The notes under the pieces: generated by a model
Told to the model about the DNA's origin: nothing
Database searches by the model: none
What the model saw: the letters and a program-made list of their open reading frames with translations, nothing else
Shown: positions 1 to 6,860 of the stretch, one piece after another
How the letters are laid out: every line of letters starts with the position of its first letter
Numbering within the stretch: position 1 is the first letter of the stretch
Translations under genes and position numbers: made by a program
From: Alphaproteobacteria bacterium
GTDB lineage: Bacteria > Pseudomonadota > Alphaproteobacteria > Rickettsiales > VGDC01
NCBI GenBank assembly: GCA_016869895.1
Contig: VGDC01000027.1
Location: forward strand, 1-10,716
Length of the DNA: 10,716 nt
Direction of reading: 5' to 3'

Positions 1-299
1 GGGGAATCCAGATTTTTCTGTTCGACGACCAGCGCATTTTCCTTGGCGAAAAAGAAATGCCCATCGACGACCTGAAATCCGAACTTCGCCTGATGCTCTT
101 CAACGAGCCCGACCGCAGCATTCTGCTGCTTTCGGCGGAGAAGGTCTCCGTGCAGCGGTTGGTGAATGTGATGGATGATGTGTATCTGATGGGCGGAAAG
201 AATGTCGCCGTGGCGCAATGGGACCCCGCGTTGGGTGGACCGGATGTGACGGTACCGGCAGAAGAAGCGGAGGCATCCGATGCAAATCAGCCGCTCTAA
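1..299 (+). CDS. exbD: ExbD/TolR-family protein, C-terminal part (5' end outside window)
   Basis: The gene is open at the left edge; 98 codons are readable in frame from position 3 to the TAA at 297-299. What remains is the periplasmic domain of an ExbD/TolR-type subunit: a strand-turn-strand start (IQIFLFDDQRIFLG), then DLKSELRLML, a strand with LLLSAEKVSV, and the helix VMDDVYLMGG before the last strand, matching the usual order in this family. Such proteins sit in the inner membrane with ExbB/TolQ and pass proton-motive energy to TonB or TolA. The membrane segment with the proton-carrying Asp is upstream and cannot be checked. A short acidic tail (VPAEEAEASD) follows the domain. The last 20 bases overlap the next exbD gene, so the two are probably co-translated. 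An ExbB/TolQ gene is expected to the left. The family assignment is firm; the choice between ExbD and TolR rests on the downstream TonB gene. Confidence 0.85.
   Translation, partial: GIQIFLFDDQRIFLGEKEMPIDDLKSELRLMLFNEPDRSILLLSAEKVSVQRLVNVMDDVYLMGGKNVAVAQWDPALGGPDVTVPAEEAEASDANQPL
268..273 (+). promoter_or_regulatory. Ribosome binding site of the second exbD
   Basis: CGGAGG lies six bases before the ATG at 280, inside the end of the preceding gene. It is the best Shine-Dalgarno match in the first part of the operon and fixes the start of the second exbD despite the 20-base overlap. Confidence 0.75.
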
Positions 300-678
300 G
301 CAAAGTAAAAGCGAACTGCCCGTTCTGCCGATGGTGAATGTCGTCTTCTTGCTGCTCGTGTTCTTCCTCGTGGCGGGAAGCATCCAGAAGGTCGAGGTCG
401 TGCCCATCGACCCGCCCATCGCAGAAAGCGGGAAAGTACTGGACGAGGGGCATATCGTCATCGCCCTTGGGAAATACGATGAAATCGTGCTGAATGATGA
501 TTTGGTCACGGAAGAAGACCTTGTGCCTCTGCTGACGAAGCAGCTCAAAGACCATCCCAACCGTATCATCACCATCAAGGCGGATAACACGCTGCCTGCG
601 AAGAAGCTTATCCGCACGATGGATTATGTGAAAGCGGCGGGCGGCCAGAACCTCTCCCTTGTGACGCAGGCACCCTGA
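280..678 (+). CDS. exbD: Second ExbD/TolR-family protein, with Asn at the proton-carrying position
   Basis: The 132-residue product has the full ExbD/TolR layout: a short basic N-terminus (KQSKS), one membrane helix at about residues 15-34, and a periplasmic domain ending in the usual strand-helix-strand (IKAD near residue 98, TMDYVKAAGG, LSLVTQ). The length is normal for the family. The odd point is in the membrane helix: where ExbD and TolR normally read P-L-[IV]-D-V, this protein reads PMVNVVFLLL. Residue 20 is encoded by AAT (Asn), one base away from GAT (Asp). In E. coli that Asp is needed for proton-coupled work. The protein may therefore pair with the preceding ExbD and depend on its Asp, or serve a special role. 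Xanthomonas campestris is known to carry a tonB-exbB-exbD1-exbD2 cluster in which exbD2 has a distinct function. The gene is sandwiched between the first exbD and the TonB gene, with a TGATG overlap to the latter. Confidence 0.9.
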   Translation: MQISRSKQSKSELPVLPMVNVVFLLLVFFLVAGSIQKVEVVPIDPPIAESGKVLDEGHIVIALGKYDEIVLNDDLVTEEDLVPLLTKQLKDHPNRIITIKADNTLPAKKLIRTMDYVKAAGGQNLSLVTQAP

Positions 679-1514
679 TGCAGCAACGCCACGTCGACGG
701 ATATTACCTGAACAATAGCCATTTCTCGGCGATGCTAGTCGCCGCGGTTCTGGCGCATATGGCCGCGTTCCTCGTTTACATGATTCTGCCCAAAGATGCG
801 GTGACCAAGATTCCTGTGCATGTGCTGAACGTGAAGCTGGGAGGGGGGGATATGAGCACCCTGAGCGGGGCGAGCGGGCCGGGAGAAATGCTTTCTCCGC
901 GTGTGATGGAATCGGTGGAATTCCAACCCCAAAAGCCTTCCAAATCCGCAGTGACCGTTCCCGAACAGGTTAAACCGGTCAAGAAGGTTGTCCCTAAACC
1001 CGTCAAAGCACCGGAAGTGCCGAAAGCACCTGAACCGATGGTGGAGGAAGCGGCTTCCGAAGCGGTCGAGGAAGTGGTTTCCCATGCGCCCGTGAATCCT
1101 TATGCGGCGGCATCGCGTCCTTCGCAATATGTGCGCAGTGGCGTTCCCGGCGCGACAGGGCAAGGCGGCGGACAGGGCTATGGCGTGGGATATGGCAATA
1201 GCGTCAGCGCGGATGCGGAAGTGATGCAGCGATACACCCAACAGATCTCCCTCTGGGTGAACCGCCATAAAAGCCTCTTCACCAGCAAGCTGCAACCAGG
1301 CATGAAAGGCAATATCATCGTGCGGTTGCAGATAGACCGCGCAGGGAATATCCGCCAGTTCAAGCTGGATAAAGCCACCGGAGTGCCCGCTGCGGATGCC
1401 GCCGCCATGGCAATGGTGCGCGCGGCGAACCCCGTTCCGCCTGTGCCCCGCAACCATCCCGGAGGAAATCTTTTCGAGTTCCTCATTTCCGTAAACTATG
1501 CAGCGCCGAGATGA
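678..1514 (+). CDS. tonB: TonB-family energy transducer
   Basis: The 278-residue protein has the three parts of a TonB. A single N-terminal membrane anchor lies at about residues 16-37. A long periplasmic linker follows, rich in Pro, Lys, Val and Glu (about 83-140; for example KPVKKVVPKPVKAPEVPKAP). The C-terminal domain (about 186-278) has the pattern GNIIVRLQID-RAGNI, then AADAAAMAMVRAANPVPPVP. TonB anchors usually carry Ser and His four residues apart; here His27 is present, while the residue four before it is Ala23. A Gly-rich patch (GATGQGGGQGYGVGYG, 158-173) separates linker and domain. The role would be to carry energy from the ExbB/ExbD complex to outer-membrane receptors. Its place directly after two exbD genes supports TonB over TolA. 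It overlaps the previous gene by TGATG and the next by ATGA. No TonB-dependent receptor is in the window, so the cargo is unknown. The ribosome binding site is weak (CAGG at 667-670), which suggests translational coupling. Confidence 0.88.
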   Translation: MQQRHVDGYYLNNSHFSAMLVAAVLAHMAAFLVYMILPKDAVTKIPVHVLNVKLGGGDMSTLSGASGPGEMLSPRVMESVEFQPQKPSKSAVTVPEQVKPVKKVVPKPVKAPEVPKAPEPMVEEAASEAVEEVVSHAPVNPYAAASRPSQYVRSGVPGATGQGGGQGYGVGYGNSVSADAEVMQRYTQQISLWVNRHKSLFTSKLQPGMKGNIIVRLQIDRAGNIRQFKLDKATGVPAADAAAMAMVRAANPVPPVPRNHPGGNLFEFLISVNYAAPR

Positions 1515-2572
1515 CCATGCCCCAGCAAAAAACTCTCATCGTCACGGGCGGCGCAGGATTCATCGGTAGCACTTTCGTTGGATTGGCGGTGAGCAAGGGT
1601 TATCATGTGATTGTGCTAGATGCGTTGACCTATGCGGGTCATCGGCAGAATCTCGCGTGGATTTCACCCCAAAACGGCAATGGCAGTTTTGAACTTCAGG
1701 TCGGCAATATTTGTGATGCGGCCTTTGTTTCACGCCTTTTCGCAGAGCACAGCCCCACGGCGGTGGTGAATTTCGCGGCGGAATCGCACGTCGCTAATTC
1801 CATCACGGGGCCGCGTGCGTTCATTGATACCAATATCATCGGCACGTTCACGATGCTCGAAGCCGCGCGTGGGTTCTGGAACGGATTGGAGGATGCCGAA
1901 AAAGCTGCATTCCGTTTCATTCAAGTGTCCACCGACGAGGTCTATGGTTCGCTGGGTGAGACAGGCAAATTCTCTGAAACGACTGCCATGCAGCCGAATT
2001 CGCCCTATTCCGCTTCCAAAGCGGCGGGAGACAATCTCGCCCGTGCGTGGCATGAAACCTACGGTCTGCCTACCATCGTGACGAATTGCACGAATAATTA
2101 TGGCCCGCGCCAGTACCCTGAAAAACTGATTCCTTTGATGATAACCCGTGCCCTTTCCGGCGAGAAATTGCCGATTTATGGCGATGGGAAGAATATCCGC
2201 GACTGGATTCATGTGGAGGATCATTGCACAGGCGTGCTGCTGGCTCTGGAAGCGGGAGAGGCAGGAGAATCCTATTGCTTCGGGGGCGATGCCGAGCGCA
2301 ACAACAATGAAGTGGTCGAGACCCTCTGTGATATTCTGGATGAGGCGCGGCCTTTGCCCAATGGCAGAAGCTACCGCGAGCAGATCGCCTATGTGGCAGA
2401 CCGCGCAGGGCATGATCGCCGCTATGCCATCGACGATGCGAAAGCACAGCGTGAACTGGGTTTCACCCGCCATTACGATTTCGCATCCGGCCTGAGAGCC
2501 ACGGTGGAATGGTATCTTGCCAATGGCGAATGGATTGAGGCGGTGACAAGCAAATCAGGAGAAGCGGCATGA
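1511..2572 (+). CDS. rfbB: dTDP-glucose 4,6-dehydratase (RmlB)
   Basis: This enzyme turns dTDP-glucose into dTDP-4-keto-6-deoxyglucose, the second step of dTDP-L-rhamnose synthesis, in the cytoplasm. The 353-residue length is normal. An NAD-binding Rossmann motif (TGGAGFIGS, 12-20) opens the protein. The catalytic set is visible: Thr141-Asp142-Glu143 in STDEVYG and Tyr166-Lys170 in YSASK. Family signatures follow: TNCTNNYGPRQYPEKLIPL, GDGKNIRDWIHVEDH and DRAGHDRRYAID. Two small deviations are seen: the usual ESHVDRSI reads ESHVANSI (91-98), and the usual YSASKAASD reads YSASKAAGD. The start at 1511 overlaps the tonB stop as ATGA; an in-frame ATG at 1517 is an equally possible start, and neither has a good ribosome binding site. 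The downstream stop overlaps rfbA, again as ATGA. The function is secure given that all three partner enzymes are adjacent. Confidence 0.96.
   Translation: MTMPQQKTLIVTGGAGFIGSTFVGLAVSKGYHVIVLDALTYAGHRQNLAWISPQNGNGSFELQVGNICDAAFVSRLFAEHSPTAVVNFAAESHVANSITGPRAFIDTNIIGTFTMLEAARGFWNGLEDAEKAAFRFIQVSTDEVYGSLGETGKFSETTAMQPNSPYSASKAAGDNLARAWHETYGLPTIVTNCTNNYGPRQYPEKLIPLMITRALSGEKLPIYGDGKNIRDWIHVEDHCTGVLLALEAGEAGESYCFGGDAERNNNEVVETLCDILDEARPLPNGRSYREQIAYVADRAGHDRRYAIDDAKAQRELGFTRHYDFASGLRATVEWYLANGEWIEAVTSKSGEAA
2557..2562 (+). promoter_or_regulatory. Ribosome binding site of rfbA
   Basis: AGGAGA stands six bases before the ATG at 2569, within the last codons of rfbB. The strong match confirms that rfbA starts at the ATGA overlap. 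Confidence 0.7.
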
Positions 2573-3447
2573 AGGGAATCGTTCTGGCAGGTGGGGGAGG
2601 GCGTCGTCTTGCCCCGATAACCAACGCCATCACCAAACAGGTGCTGCCGGTCTATGACAAGCCGATGATCTATTATCCCATCTCCACGCTGATGCTGGCG
2701 GGAATCCGCGACATGCTCATCATCAGCACTCCTCGCGATGTTCCCGTTCTTCAAGGACTGTTGGGCGATGGCAGCCAATGGGGCGTGAAGTTCACTTATA
2801 AGGTGCAGCCCGCGCCGGAAGGCATCGCGCAAGCGTTCATTCTGGGCGAGGAATTCATCGCAGGGGATCCAGTCTGCCTTATTCTCGGCGATAATATCTA
2901 TCATGGTTCGGAACTGCCGCAGACGTTGCACAAAGCATCGGAATTGAACGAGGGGGCATCGATTTTCGCTTATCGCGTAGTCGATCCACAGCGTTACGGC
3001 GTGGTCAGCTTCGATAAGGAAGGCAAAGCCCTGTCTATCGTAGAAAAACCCTCTGCACCAAAATCGAACTGGGCGGTGACGGGACTGTATTTCTACGATG
3101 CGGATGTCGTCGAAATCGCCAAGAGCCTGAAGCCTTCTGCGCGGGGTGAGCTGGAAATCACCGATGTGAACGCGGAATATCTGCGTCGTGGGAAATTGCA
3201 GGTGCATAAACTGGGGCGCGGAACGGCGTGGTTGGACACGGGCACACGGGATTCACTGCTTTCGGCTGCGCTATTCGTGCAGGCCATCGAGTCCCGTCAG
3301 GGGCTGAAAGTCTGCTGCCCTGAGGAAATCGCGTTTGAGCGCGGGTATATAGATGAATCGCAGCTTCTGGTGCTGGCAGAGGAACTCGGCCAGAGTGAAT
3401 ACGGACAATATCTGAAGACCCGCGTTTTGGAAAGCAGGGAAGGCTGA
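2569..3447 (+). CDS. rfbA: Glucose-1-phosphate thymidylyltransferase (RmlA)
   Basis: This enzyme joins glucose-1-phosphate and dTTP into dTDP-glucose, the first and usually feedback-controlled step of the rhamnose route. The 292-residue length is typical. The nucleotide-binding loop begins at residue 5 (VLAGGGGRRLAPIT), followed by KQVLPVYDKPMIYYPIS with the conserved Lys23. The metal-binding Asp108 sits in ILGDNIYHG, a VEKP motif is at 158-161, and the second metal Asp223 lies in WLDTGT. The loop is unusual: the family standard is GGSGTRL, whereas this protein has GGGGRRL, with Arg12 where Thr is expected. The conserved catalytic Arg (Arg13) is kept. All other signatures are intact, so I expect it to be active. 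The gene overlaps rfbB by ATGA and rfbD by TGATG. Confidence 0.96.
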   Translation: MKGIVLAGGGGRRLAPITNAITKQVLPVYDKPMIYYPISTLMLAGIRDMLIISTPRDVPVLQGLLGDGSQWGVKFTYKVQPAPEGIAQAFILGEEFIAGDPVCLILGDNIYHGSELPQTLHKASELNEGASIFAYRVVDPQRYGVVSFDKEGKALSIVEKPSAPKSNWAVTGLYFYDADVVEIAKSLKPSARGELEITDVNAEYLRRGKLQVHKLGRGTAWLDTGTRDSLLSAALFVQAIESRQGLKVCCPEEIAFERGYIDESQLLVLAEELGQSEYGQYLKTRVLESREG

Positions 3448-4349
3448 TGCCGACCGTGCAGCGCATCGCCGTGCTGGGTGCGGCAGGCCAGATTGGCCGT
3501 GCGCTGGTGCAGGTTTTGGGGGAGCGCGCTTTGCCGCTGCCGCGTGCCGATGCGGATTTGCTTGATATTCCTGCGCTTCTTTCCAAACTTGAGATGCTGA
3601 AACCCGATGCGGTCATCAATGCGGCGGCCTACACGGCGGTGGATGCGGCGGAAGATGATGTGGAGCGTTGCATGGCCATCAACGCACAAGCCCCCGCGAA
3701 GCTGGCGGAATGGTGCGCGGCGCGTGGTATTCCTTTCGTCCATTTTTCGACCGATTATGTCTATGACGGCAGCGGCGAGAAGCCGTGGCGGGAGACGGAT
3801 GCAGCCAACCCCCTGAACCGATACGGAACCAGCAAAAAGCTGGGTGATGAAGGTGTGCAAGCGGTGGGTGGCAAGCATCTCATCTTCCGCACGTCGTGGG
3901 TCTATGATGCGGTGGGGCGGAATTTCCTGACCACTATGCTGCGGCTGGGCGCGGAAAAAGAGCAGCTTCGCGTGGTGGCAGACCAGTTCGGTGCGCCCTC
4001 TTATGCGCCGCATTTAGCGGTGGCAGTCGTTTCTTGCTTGGAAAAGGCGATGCAGATGGACGCCTTCCCTTACGGTGTGTATCACATGGCGAATGCGGGT
4101 GAAACCAGCTGGCATGGCTTCGCACAGGCGATTTTCGCTTCGGCGGTGGCCGCAGGCGCTCCACAGCGTGTAAAAGATGTTGAGCCAATCCCATCTGTGG
4201 CATATCCTACACGCGCGGGAAGGCCTTTGAATTCCCGTCTGAACTGTTCAAAATTGCATACTGTGTTCGGAGAGCGTCTTCCCACGTGGGAGCAGGGACT
4301 TTCCGATGCCATGGAGTCGTCAAGTGCACGCCATCGCCTGCCCGATTGA
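3447..4349 (+). CDS. rfbD: dTDP-4-dehydrorhamnose reductase (RmlD)
   Basis: The protein performs the last step of the pathway, NAD(P)H reduction of dTDP-4-keto-L-rhamnose to dTDP-L-rhamnose. It is 300 residues, as expected. Visible motifs are the Rossmann loop GAAGQIG (11-17), NAAAYTAVDAAEDD (58-71), STDYVYDG (101-108), and the catalytic Tyr126-x3-Lys130 in RYGTSKKLGDE. RTSWVYDAVGRNF and VADQFGAPSYAPHLA complete the reductase pattern. A purine-rich AGGGAAGG at 3436-3443 serves as the ribosome binding site, overlapping the end of rfbA. The stop lies 44 bases inside the rfbC reading frame as drawn. Placing rfbD before rfbC gives the order B-A-D-C, unlike the rfbBDAC order of E. coli and Salmonella; this is a rearrangement of the same set, with no loss of function visible. 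Confidence 0.95.
   Translation: MPTVQRIAVLGAAGQIGRALVQVLGERALPLPRADADLLDIPALLSKLEMLKPDAVINAAAYTAVDAAEDDVERCMAINAQAPAKLAEWCAARGIPFVHFSTDYVYDGSGEKPWRETDAANPLNRYGTSKKLGDEGVQAVGGKHLIFRTSWVYDAVGRNFLTTMLRLGAEKEQLRVVADQFGAPSYAPHLAVAVVSCLEKAMQMDAFPYGVYHMANAGETSWHGFAQAIFASAVAAGAPQRVKDVEPIPSVAYPTRAGRPLNSRLNCSKLHTVFGERLPTWEQGLSDAMESSSARHRLPD
4294..4316 (+). promoter_or_regulatory. Two candidate ribosome binding sites for rfbC
   Basis: AGGGA at 4294-4298 stands seven bases before the ATG at 4306, and GGAG at 4313-4316 stands seven bases before an in-frame GTG at 4324. The start of rfbC is thus ambiguous by six codons. Both candidate starts lie inside the end of rfbD. Confidence 0.45.
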
Positions 4350-4878
4350 AGGATTGTTATTGCTGGAGATCAACATCCACAAGGATGATCGCGGCAGCTT
4401 CTCTGAATGCTACCGGGCGGAATCCTTCCGTGAAATCGGGCTTCCCAGCCAATTCGCGCAGGATAACCATTCCCGCTCTTTGCCCGGTGTCCTGCGGGGA
4501 TTGCACTACCAAACCGACCCCGCGCAGGGCAAGCTCGTGCAGGTCATCCGCGGGCGCATCTGGGATGTCGCCGTTGATCTGCGCCCCACTTCATCCACCT
4601 TCGGGCAGTATTACGGCGTGGAGCTGACCGACAAAAACGGCCTCCAGTTCTGGATTCCTGCAGGGTTCGCCCATGGATTCGTCGTGCTCGGCGATGAACC
4701 GGCGGATGTGTATTACAAAGTCACTGCGCCATATAACCCTTCCACTGAAGGTGGAATCCGTTATGATGATCAGCAGCTTGCGATCCGCTGGCCGCTGCAG
4801 GATGTCAAAATCTCGTCGCGCGACCAAGGCCTGCCGAGTTTCGAGCAATACCGCAAAAACACGCCGCAATGGCGTTAA
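4306..4878 (+). CDS. rfbC: dTDP-4-dehydrorhamnose 3,5-epimerase (RmlC)
   Basis: This is the epimerase that converts dTDP-4-keto-6-deoxyglucose to dTDP-4-keto-L-rhamnose. It is a cupin-fold enzyme of 190 residues, close to the usual 180-185. DDRGSFSECY (27-36) is the opening family signature. The catalytic His67 lies in GVLRGLHYQ, Lys76 in QGKLVQV, a WIPAGFAHGF strand carries His123, Tyr136-Tyr137 follow in VYYKVTAPYNP, and Asp173 in SSRDQGLPS corresponds to the conserved Asp paired with the catalytic His. The drawn start overlaps rfbD by 44 bases; a GTG at 4324 would shorten the protein by six residues and the overlap to 26. Family proteins tend to have few residues before the first strand, so either start is possible. 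With rfbB, rfbA and rfbD it completes dTDP-L-rhamnose synthesis. Confidence 0.95.
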   Translation: MPWSRQVHAIACPIEGLLLLEINIHKDDRGSFSECYRAESFREIGLPSQFAQDNHSRSLPGVLRGLHYQTDPAQGKLVQVIRGRIWDVAVDLRPTSSTFGQYYGVELTDKNGLQFWIPAGFAHGFVVLGDEPADVYYKVTAPYNPSTEGGIRYDDQQLAIRWPLQDVKISSRDQGLPSFEQYRKNTPQWR

Positions 4879-4904
4879 CACCATAGCATTAGAATAGCGT
4901 ATCC
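4879..4904 (+). other. Only intergenic gap of the plus-strand operon
   Basis: These 26 bases between rfbC and the glycosyltransferase fusion are richer in A and T than their surroundings. There is no inverted repeat with a T-run, no convincing promoter and no clear Shine-Dalgarno sequence before the ATG at 4905. The gap is short enough for read-through from rfbC. Confidence 0.5.
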
Positions 4905-6860
4905 ATGGAAAAGCATACCAGCGTTGTCATCGTCAGTTATAACACCGGTGCATCCCTTTGGATTTGCGTTTACCGCACCTTGCAGCTTGACGGCGTGAAA
5001 GAGGTCATCCTCGTGAATAACGGCAATGAAGCCGCCGTTGAACTCCGCCTGCGCCAGCTTGAACAGGACAACCCGCGCTTTACCTTGGTCACGGGGCAGG
5101 GGAATGTCGGTTTCTCCAAAGGCTGTAATCTGGGAGCATCGCAGGCGACGGGGGATTACATCCTCTTCCTTAATCCCGATGCGGTGATGATGGATCGTGA
5201 TGCGCCTGCCAAACTCGCAGAGCTTTTCCGGCTCGATACCCAGCCGCCCATCGGCCTTGTCGGTGCCATCCTGCGCAATGATGATGGCAGCGAACAGCGT
5301 AGCAGCCGCCGCAACATCATCACCCCCGTCAATGCTTTGATAGAAGGCAGCGGCCTTGCCAAGCTCCGTGGCCTTCCGCTTCCGGTCATCAATCTCGACC
5401 ACACGCCTTTGCCTGATAACCCTATCCCCATCGGCGCGGTTTCGGGCGCATGCATGATGATGGAGCGTGAACGCTTCCAGCAGATCGGCGGGTTCGACGA
5501 GGAATATTTCCTCCATGTCGAGGATATGGACATGTGCCTGCGTGTGTATAAGGCGGGTGGGTCGGTTTGGGTCACCCCGAATGTCGATGTCCTGCATTAC
5601 CGTAGCACCAGTCAGGTGCAGGCATTGTTCGTGGAACGCATGAAGACAAAGGGTTTCCATCGTTATTTCGGCCTGCATTACCACCTTTCGCCCATCACCC
5701 GCATCCTCGCGCAGATTGCTGTGGAACTTCGTCTTGGCGGAAAAATTCTTCGCTCCCTTGCGGATGAGATGCGCAAATATCCGACCTTGACGGAAGCGGC
5801 GGGCATCCGCCGCGTTCAGGCCATCGTGCGCGGGATGAATGAAGTGCGCGGCACTGAGGAATTCAAGGGCAACGGGCGCACCATCCTCGTCACGGGTTCC
5901 AGCTCCACCGTGGGGCTGTTCACCATCGGGCGATTGCTGGCGGATGGCTACCGCGTCGTGGCGTTGATACATAAAACAAAGATAGGTTTCTTCCACCCCA
6001 ACCTCGCTTGGGTGCAGGGCGATTTCGAAAAACCACAAGAACTGGCAGAAAACCTTCAGCGCTTCCGTTTGGATGGCGTAATCCACTGTGCTCCCATCTG
6101 GATGGGCGCACCGCTGCTGCCGATGCTCTCCGGTATCGGCGCGAAAAAGGTGATCGCGCTCAGCTCCACTTCGCTGCTGACGAAGAAGGAGCAAAGCAGC
6201 AAGGCCGAAAAGAAAGTCGTGGAGAAGCTGGAAGCTGGCGAACAGGCGATGCGCGAACAAGCGGCATCCCTTGGTCTGGCTTTGACCATTCTCCGCCCGA
6301 CTATGGTTTACGGCGCAGGGCTGGATAACAACGTCGCTCGTGTCGCGCGTGAGTTCGACGAAAAAGGCAAATTCTATCTGGAGAAGCCCGCGAAAGGTCT
6401 GCGCGCACCCGTGCATGCTGATGACCTTGCGCTGGTCGCCATCAATGCCTTCAATACCCCGGCGGCGGATGGCCAGACCTATAGCGTGCAGGGCGGTGAG
6501 AACGTCAGCTATCTGGCGATGGTCGACCGTATCGGCAAGGCGTTGGGCAAGCCTTACCGCATCAAATCCATCCCGCAGCTTGCTTCCTTGTGCGCGGCAT
6601 TCCACCCGCTTTTCCCGAAGAAAGTGCCGCACCCCTCGCTTGCATTGCGCATGCAGCAGAATCAGATATTCCCTGATCCGCGCATTCAGGAACAGCTGGG
6701 CGTCACCCTGCGCCCGTTCCTTTCCGGCGGCATCATCGACCTTGGCCGCTGCTCCGAAAGCATTTGCCGCCAGTTGCTAAACATTTACGTGGAAAACGCC
6801 GTGTTCTTCAATGGTACGTTGAAAGCTGCTCCGCAAACGCCGGAGAACCTTCAGTCATGA
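4905..6860 (+). CDS. Family-2 glycosyltransferase fused to an SDR-type NAD(P)-binding domain
   Basis: The 651-residue protein has two domains. Residues about 5-250 are a GT-A fold family-2 glycosyltransferase of the rhamnosyltransferase-like kind: VVIVSYNTG (7-15), NVGFSKGCNLGA (67-78), the nucleotide/metal site in FLNPDA (88-93), GAVSGACMM (177-185), and the catalytic-base motif HVEDMDMCLR (204-213). A linker leads to residues about 323-565, an extended-SDR-like domain beginning RTILVTGSSSTVG (325-337), with VIHCAP, a SSTS strand near 420 and LRPTMVYGAG near 463-472. No Tyr-x3-Lys pair is visible between the SSTS strand and the RPT motif, where the catalytic Tyr should be, so the second domain may bind a nucleotide without redox catalysis. 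A tail of about 85 residues follows with no motif I recognise and no obvious membrane span. In the first domain the common VDN motif reads VNN (37-39). Placement after rfbBADC suggests transfer of L-rhamnose, but the sugar and acceptor are not shown by the sequence. The last bases overlap the next gene as ATGA. Confidence 0.85.
   Translation: MEKHTSVVIVSYNTGASLWICVYRTLQLDGVKEVILVNNGNEAAVELRLRQLEQDNPRFTLVTGQGNVGFSKGCNLGASQATGDYILFLNPDAVMMDRDAPAKLAELFRLDTQPPIGLVGAILRNDDGSEQRSSRRNIITPVNALIEGSGLAKLRGLPLPVINLDHTPLPDNPIPIGAVSGACMMMERERFQQIGGFDEEYFLHVEDMDMCLRVYKAGGSVWVTPNVDVLHYRSTSQVQALFVERMKTKGFHRYFGLHYHLSPITRILAQIAVELRLGGKILRSLADEMRKYPTLTEAAGIRRVQAIVRGMNEVRGTEEFKGNGRTILVTGSSSTVGLFTIGRLLADGYRVVALIHKTKIGFFHPNLAWVQGDFEKPQELAENLQRFRLDGVIHCAPIWMGAPLLPMLSGIGAKKVIALSSTSLLTKKEQSSKAEKKVVEKLEAGEQAMREQAASLGLALTILRPTMVYGAGLDNNVARVAREFDEKGKFYLEKPAKGLRAPVHADDLALVAINAFNTPAADGQTYSVQGGENVSYLAMVDRIGKALGKPYRIKSIPQLASLCAAFHPLFPKKVPHPSLALRMQQNQIFPDPRIQEQLGVTLRPFLSGGIIDLGRCSESICRQLLNIYVENAVFFNGTLKAAPQTPENLQS
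6842..6847 (+). promoter_or_regulatory. Ribosome binding site deciding the aminotransferase start
   Basis: GGAGAA lies nine bases before the ATG at 6857. It selects this start over the in-frame ATG 93 bases further upstream, at 6764, which would add 31 residues not seen in the family and overlap the fusion gene deeply. Confidence 0.6.

Noticed and set aside
1128..1200. Gly-rich coding stretch in tonB as a possible DNA repeat
   Set aside because: The codons vary and no exact tandem unit is present; it reads as a flexible protein linker.
735..1457. Minus-strand open frame of 240 codons opposite tonB
   Set aside because: It is His- and Arg-rich because it is the complement of the Pro/Ala/Gly-rich linker of TonB; no ribosome site or motif supports it.
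4875..4895. Possible promoter (TTAACA and TAGAAT) before the glycosyltransferase fusion
   Set aside because: The two hexamers are only nine bases apart, far below the usual 16-18, so this is more likely chance in a slightly AT-rich gap.
4875..6632. Minus-strand open frame of 585 codons opposite the glycosyltransferase fusion
   Set aside because: Its codons lie exactly opposite those of the real gene, where stops would require TTA, CTA or TCA codons that this GC-rich gene rarely uses. The translation is rich in Arg, His and Gln and shows no domain. It is a shadow of the coding strand.
6764..6856. Upstream in-frame ATG as the start of the aminotransferase
   Set aside because: It would add 31 residues that do not match the family and would lie entirely inside the fusion gene; the ATG at 6857 has a ribosome site, the ATGA overlap and the expected N-terminal sequence.
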